The position numbers were made by a program, and so were the translations under genes. From the NCBI GenBank assembly GCA_934215405.1, contig CAKPZU010000099.1:1-8278 (forward strand): a DNA stretch of 8,278 nt, read 5' to 3'. The stretch is from an uncultured Bacilli bacterium (lineage in GTDB: Bacteria > Bacillota_I > Bacilli_A > RFN20 > CAG-631). A model generated the notes under the pieces. It worked only from the letters and a program-made list of their open reading frames with translations. It was not told where the DNA came from and ran no database searches. Positions 6,313-8,278 of the stretch are shown piece by piece (the first letter of the stretch is position 1; the number at the start of each line of letters is the position of its first letter).

Positions 6313-7455
6313 TTAGATTAATTTCTTAAATAATTCAACAACTTGCTCGTGAGTTGCTTCACGTGGGTTTCCAGGATAGCAAGCATCCTTTAAAGCATCA
6401 CTTGCTAGTGAAGCTAAATCACTTACTAAAATCTTTTCACATTTTGTTGGAATACCAACATCAACTGATAATTTTTTAACAGCATCAATTGCTGCTTTTC
6501 TATATTCTTCAGTTGACATACCATGTGTATCAACGCCTAATGCTTCAGCAATATCTTTATATTTGCTTCCAGATACTTCAGCATTAAATTCCATAGCGAT
6601 AGGTAAAAGCATAGCACAAGCAACACCATGTGGTACATCATAATAAGCAGATAGTGTATGAGCCATAGCGTGATCAATACCTAATCCAACATTACTAAAT
6701 CCCATACCAGCAATATATTGTCCTAAAGCCATCCCTTCTCTTCCATCAGGATCGTTAACAACAGCTTTTCTTAAGTTCTTGCCAATTAATTCAATTGCTT
6801 TAATATGGAACATATCAGACATTTCCCAAGCGCCACGAGTAATATAACCTTCAATTGCGTGAGTTAAAGCATCCATACCTGTTGATGCTGTTAAGCCTTT
6901 TGGCATTGAAGCCATCATATCAGGGTCAACGATTGCTACAACTGGCATATCATGTGGGTCAACACATACGAATTTACGTTTCTTTTCAACATCAGTTATA
7001 ACATAGTTAATTGTAACTTCAGCTGCAGTTCCAGCAGTTGTTGCAACAGCAATGATTGGAAGACATGGCTTTTTAGTTGGAGCAACTCCCTCTAAGCTTC
7101 TAACATCAGCAAATTCAGGATTTGTCATAATAATACCAATTGCTTTTGCAGTATCCATTGAAGAGCCACCACCAATAGCAATAATAAAGTCAGCTTTTGC
7201 TTCCTTACAAGCTTTAACACCACTTACAACATTTTCAATTGTTGGGTTTGGTTTAATGTTAGAATAAATTTCATAAGCAATATTACCTTTATCTAATAAA
7301 GTAGTAACTTTGCTTGTAACACCAAATTTAATTAGATCTGGATCACTACAAACTAATGCTTTTTTAAAGCCTCTTGCTTTTGCTTCAGGGACGATGTTTT
7401 CAATAGCACCATGTCCATGATATGAAGTTTCGTTTAACATAAATCTATTTGACAT
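6313..7455 (-). CDS. fucO: Lactaldehyde reductase (iron-containing alcohol dehydrogenase)
   Basis: This 380-residue group III iron-dependent alcohol dehydrogenase closely resembles E. coli FucO along its whole length. Shared blocks include NPEFADVRSLEG, TTAGTAAEVTINYVITD, KFVCVDPHD, DALTHAIEGYITRGAW and GNPREAT. FucO interconverts L-lactaldehyde and (S)-1,2-propanediol with NAD(H), the redox-balancing step of anaerobic fucose or rhamnose fermentation. Metal ligands by comparison are D195, H199, H262 and H276. The nucleotide loop GGGSSMD is at 95-101, and D38 corresponds to the Asp that favours NAD over NADP in FucO. AGAGGG (7465-7470, minus strand), 9 bases upstream, supports the start. No other fucose or rhamnose genes are present here, so the in vivo substrate could be another short aldehyde or diol. 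Base composition is GC-richer than the neighbouring genes, in line with a well-expressed fermentation enzyme. Confidence 0.92.
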   Translation of the reverse strand: MSNRFMLNETSYHGHGAIENIVPEAKARGFKKALVCSDPDLIKFGVTSKVTTLLDKGNIAYEIYSNIKPNPTIENVVSGVKACKEAKADFIIAIGGGSSMDTAKAIGIIMTNPEFADVRSLEGVAPTKKPCLPIIAVATTAGTAAEVTINYVITDVEKKRKFVCVDPHDMPVVAIVDPDMMASMPKGLTASTGMDALTHAIEGYITRGAWEMSDMFHIKAIELIGKNLRKAVVNDPDGREGMALGQYIAGMGFSNVGLGIDHAMAHTLSAYYDVPHGVACAMLLPIAMEFNAEVSGSKYKDIAEALGVDTHGMSTEEYRKAAIDAVKKLSVDVGIPTKCEKILVSDLASLASDALKDACYPGNPREATHEQVVELFKKLI

Positions 7456-7679
7456 AATTTTCTACCCTCTTTCATTTTATGTTTAAAACCTTCAACTTTA
7501 TTATGCAGCAAAATCATTTCAAAATAAATACTTATTTTTAAATAATTTCTGTAAATCGCTTTAATGTGTAAAAACTATGTTAATATTTTATTTGCTTTTG
7601 CTTTAATATATCATATCTTGTTTCAATATTTTATAAATATTACTACTTAGTTTGCATTTAAAAAAATCAATTATATTCA
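7456..7679. other. Intergenic region upstream of fucO
   Basis: No coding sequence is supported on either strand. On the minus strand a CATAAT (7505-7500) lies about 45 bp upstream of the fucO start and could be its -10, but no convincing -35 accompanies it. A perfect AT-only inverted repeat AATATTT-TAT-AAATATT lies at 7625-7641. It could be an operator or a weak hairpin after the minus-strand gene to the right. I found no exact catabolite-repression site. Confidence 0.35.
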
Positions 7680-8067
7680 TCACAAGCAATATCTCATTAT
7701 CAATTTTTTCCATTGCTTTTCAGTAATAATATGTTGAGAAACTTCTTTTTTTCCTTGAGAGTCAATAGCATCAGCTAGATTCATATATAAGCCATAATCA
7801 TCTGCTATGTCAGCTTCTTCAGCTTTATTAACTAGGTCTTTTAGAGCTATGGATAAATCAAAGTCTATTTTTATATTATTATCAATATAGTTATATACTC
7901 TATTTTCAAAAATATCTTTTTTGATAAGATTTAAAATATATTTATTGATGTTATCTACACTATTAATTTTACTATTTATTAATTTATCATCATTTCTAAT
8001 TCTTAACTTAATTGTGCGATAATTATTTTTTGATAAAAGAATTTATATATTTTTGTTGATCAAACAT
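7680..8067 (-). pseudogene. Frameshifted RHH-like protein with unknown C-terminal domain
   Basis: From ATG 8067 the frame reads MFDQQKYINSFIKK and stops at once (TAA 8025-8023) after a run of six A on the minus strand (8031-8026). With five A the frame continues without interruption to TGA 7682-7680, giving a 128-residue protein. Its N-terminal part (about 1-52) has FDQQKYINSFI, then NNYRTIKLRIR, then VDNINKYILNLIKKDI. This resembles the small Arc/ribbon-helix-helix-like proteins common on Bacillota plasmids and integrative elements (strand, helix, helix). Residues about 75-128 form an acidic region and a YGLYMNLADAIDSQG...ITEKQWKKLIMRY segment whose function I do not recognise. GAGGTG (8080-8075), 7 bases upstream, and a good promoter show that it was a real gene. 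A single-base homopolymer change could be genuine decay, a phase-variable tract or a sequencing error. The role is unknown; DNA binding is inferred from the fold resemblance only. Confidence 0.7.
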
Positions 8068-8091
8068 AAGCACACACCTCTTTATAATATT

Positions 8092-8120
8092 CTTATATTA
8101 ATTTTGGGGGCAAATGTAAA
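8092..8120 (-). promoter_or_regulatory. Promoter of RHH-like gene
   Basis: On the minus strand TTTACA (8120-8115), a 17-bp spacer and TATAAG (8097-8092) lie just upstream of the ribosome binding site. The spacer contains a CCCCC run (GGGGG on the plus strand, 8106-8110), unusual in such AT-rich DNA. Confidence 0.55.
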
Positions 8121-8149
8121 CGTCAAAAAATAACACGTTCAATAAAAAT

Positions 8150-8205
8150 AAAAAGATAATCAGATATTATAGTACTTGTAACTGTAATAAAAAGATTATC
8201 TTTTT
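8150..8205. terminator. Double-stem hairpin, probable bidirectional terminator
   Basis: An outer 12-bp stem (8150-8161 with 8194-8205, core GATAATC/GATTATC) encloses an inner 9-bp stem with one T-G pair (8165-8173 with 8181-8189, 7-base loop). T-tracts follow on both strands. It would end transcription entering from the right on the minus strand and shield the RHH gene promoter. The two-stem form is larger than a simple terminator, so a small mobile hairpin element is an alternative. Confidence 0.6.
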
Positions 8206-8278
8206 TTGTCCTTTAATCCGCCATTTCCCGCCATGTGGGAATTCAACTCCTACTTCAATTTGTCTTTTATATTTTTTG
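8167..8278 (-). CDS. Possible 3' end of an unrecognised gene, cut by window edge
   Basis: On the minus strand a frame open from the right edge runs 36 codons to TAA 8169-8167. It includes IEVGVEFPHGGKWRIKGQKK. The stretch 8211-8250 is much GC-richer than its surroundings and uses codons rare here (GGC, GGG, CGG), which suggests foreign origin. The stop lies inside the large hairpin, so the end may be degenerate. A 5-bp inverted repeat TTCCC/GGGAA (8225-8229/8237-8241) also lies here, and the stretch could instead be the edge of a repeat or insertion sequence. I cannot identify a family. Confidence 0.3.
   Translation of the reverse strand, partial: KKYKRQIEVGVEFPHGGKWRIKGQKKIIFLLQLQVL

Noticed and set aside
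7052..7267. Plus-strand open frame inside the dehydrogenase gene
   Set aside because: It is antisense to the well-conserved FucO-like coding region and has no ribosome binding site.
7545..7565. Catabolite-repression (CcpA) site upstream of fucO
   Set aside because: A TGTAAATCGCTTTA stretch resembles it, but the central CG is one base out of register with the consensus.

Overview
The window comes from an AT-rich, low-GC Gram-positive bacterium, most likely a gut Bacillota (Erysipelotrichia/Clostridia-like). The evidence is the A/T-ending codon use, strong AGGAGG-type ribosome binding sites, near-consensus sigma-A promoters, and gene families common in such genomes. TGA acts as a stop and Trp is read from TGG, so there is no sign of a mycoplasma-type code. 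Species cannot be assigned from this sequence.

Layout. Positions 1-350 hold a short direct repeat in two copies around a truncated AAA-type ATPase gene (45 codons, cut just after Walker A). Positions 489-1112 hold a frameshifted gene of the L-2-amino-thiazoline-4-carboxylic acid hydrolase-like family. Positions 1359-2075 encode an intact cytoplasmic glycerophosphodiester phosphodiesterase-like enzyme with its own promoter. It converges on a MarR-type regulator (2079-2537, minus strand). Divergent from marR is a two-gene operon (2667-6267) for a heterodimeric ABC exporter. A strong bidirectional terminator separates this operon from an intact minus-strand fucO-type lactaldehyde reductase (6313-7455). 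The right flank (7680-8067, minus strand) holds a frameshifted gene for a ribbon-helix-helix-like protein with an unrecognised C-terminal region. Beyond it are a double hairpin and a compositionally distinct fragment running off the right edge.

How the genes work together. The clearest functional unit is marR plus the two ABC genes. The ABC promoter is a perfect TTGACA-N17-TATAAT, and its -10 lies inside a perfect 7-bp inverted repeat (AAAGTAA-N7-TTACTTT). This fits a MarR-repressed, inducible drug or metabolite exporter. The two ABC subunits are complementary: the first lacks the catalytic Glu and the switch His, and the second has both but carries an altered signature motif. The GDPD and fucO genes are separate metabolic units.

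No convincing novel system is present. The notable pattern is an intact five-gene core flanked on both sides by decayed accessory genes and short repeats. The least explained items are the two-copy repeat, the TGCGTATTT sites, the two-part RHH-like protein, and the GC-richer fragment at the right edge.
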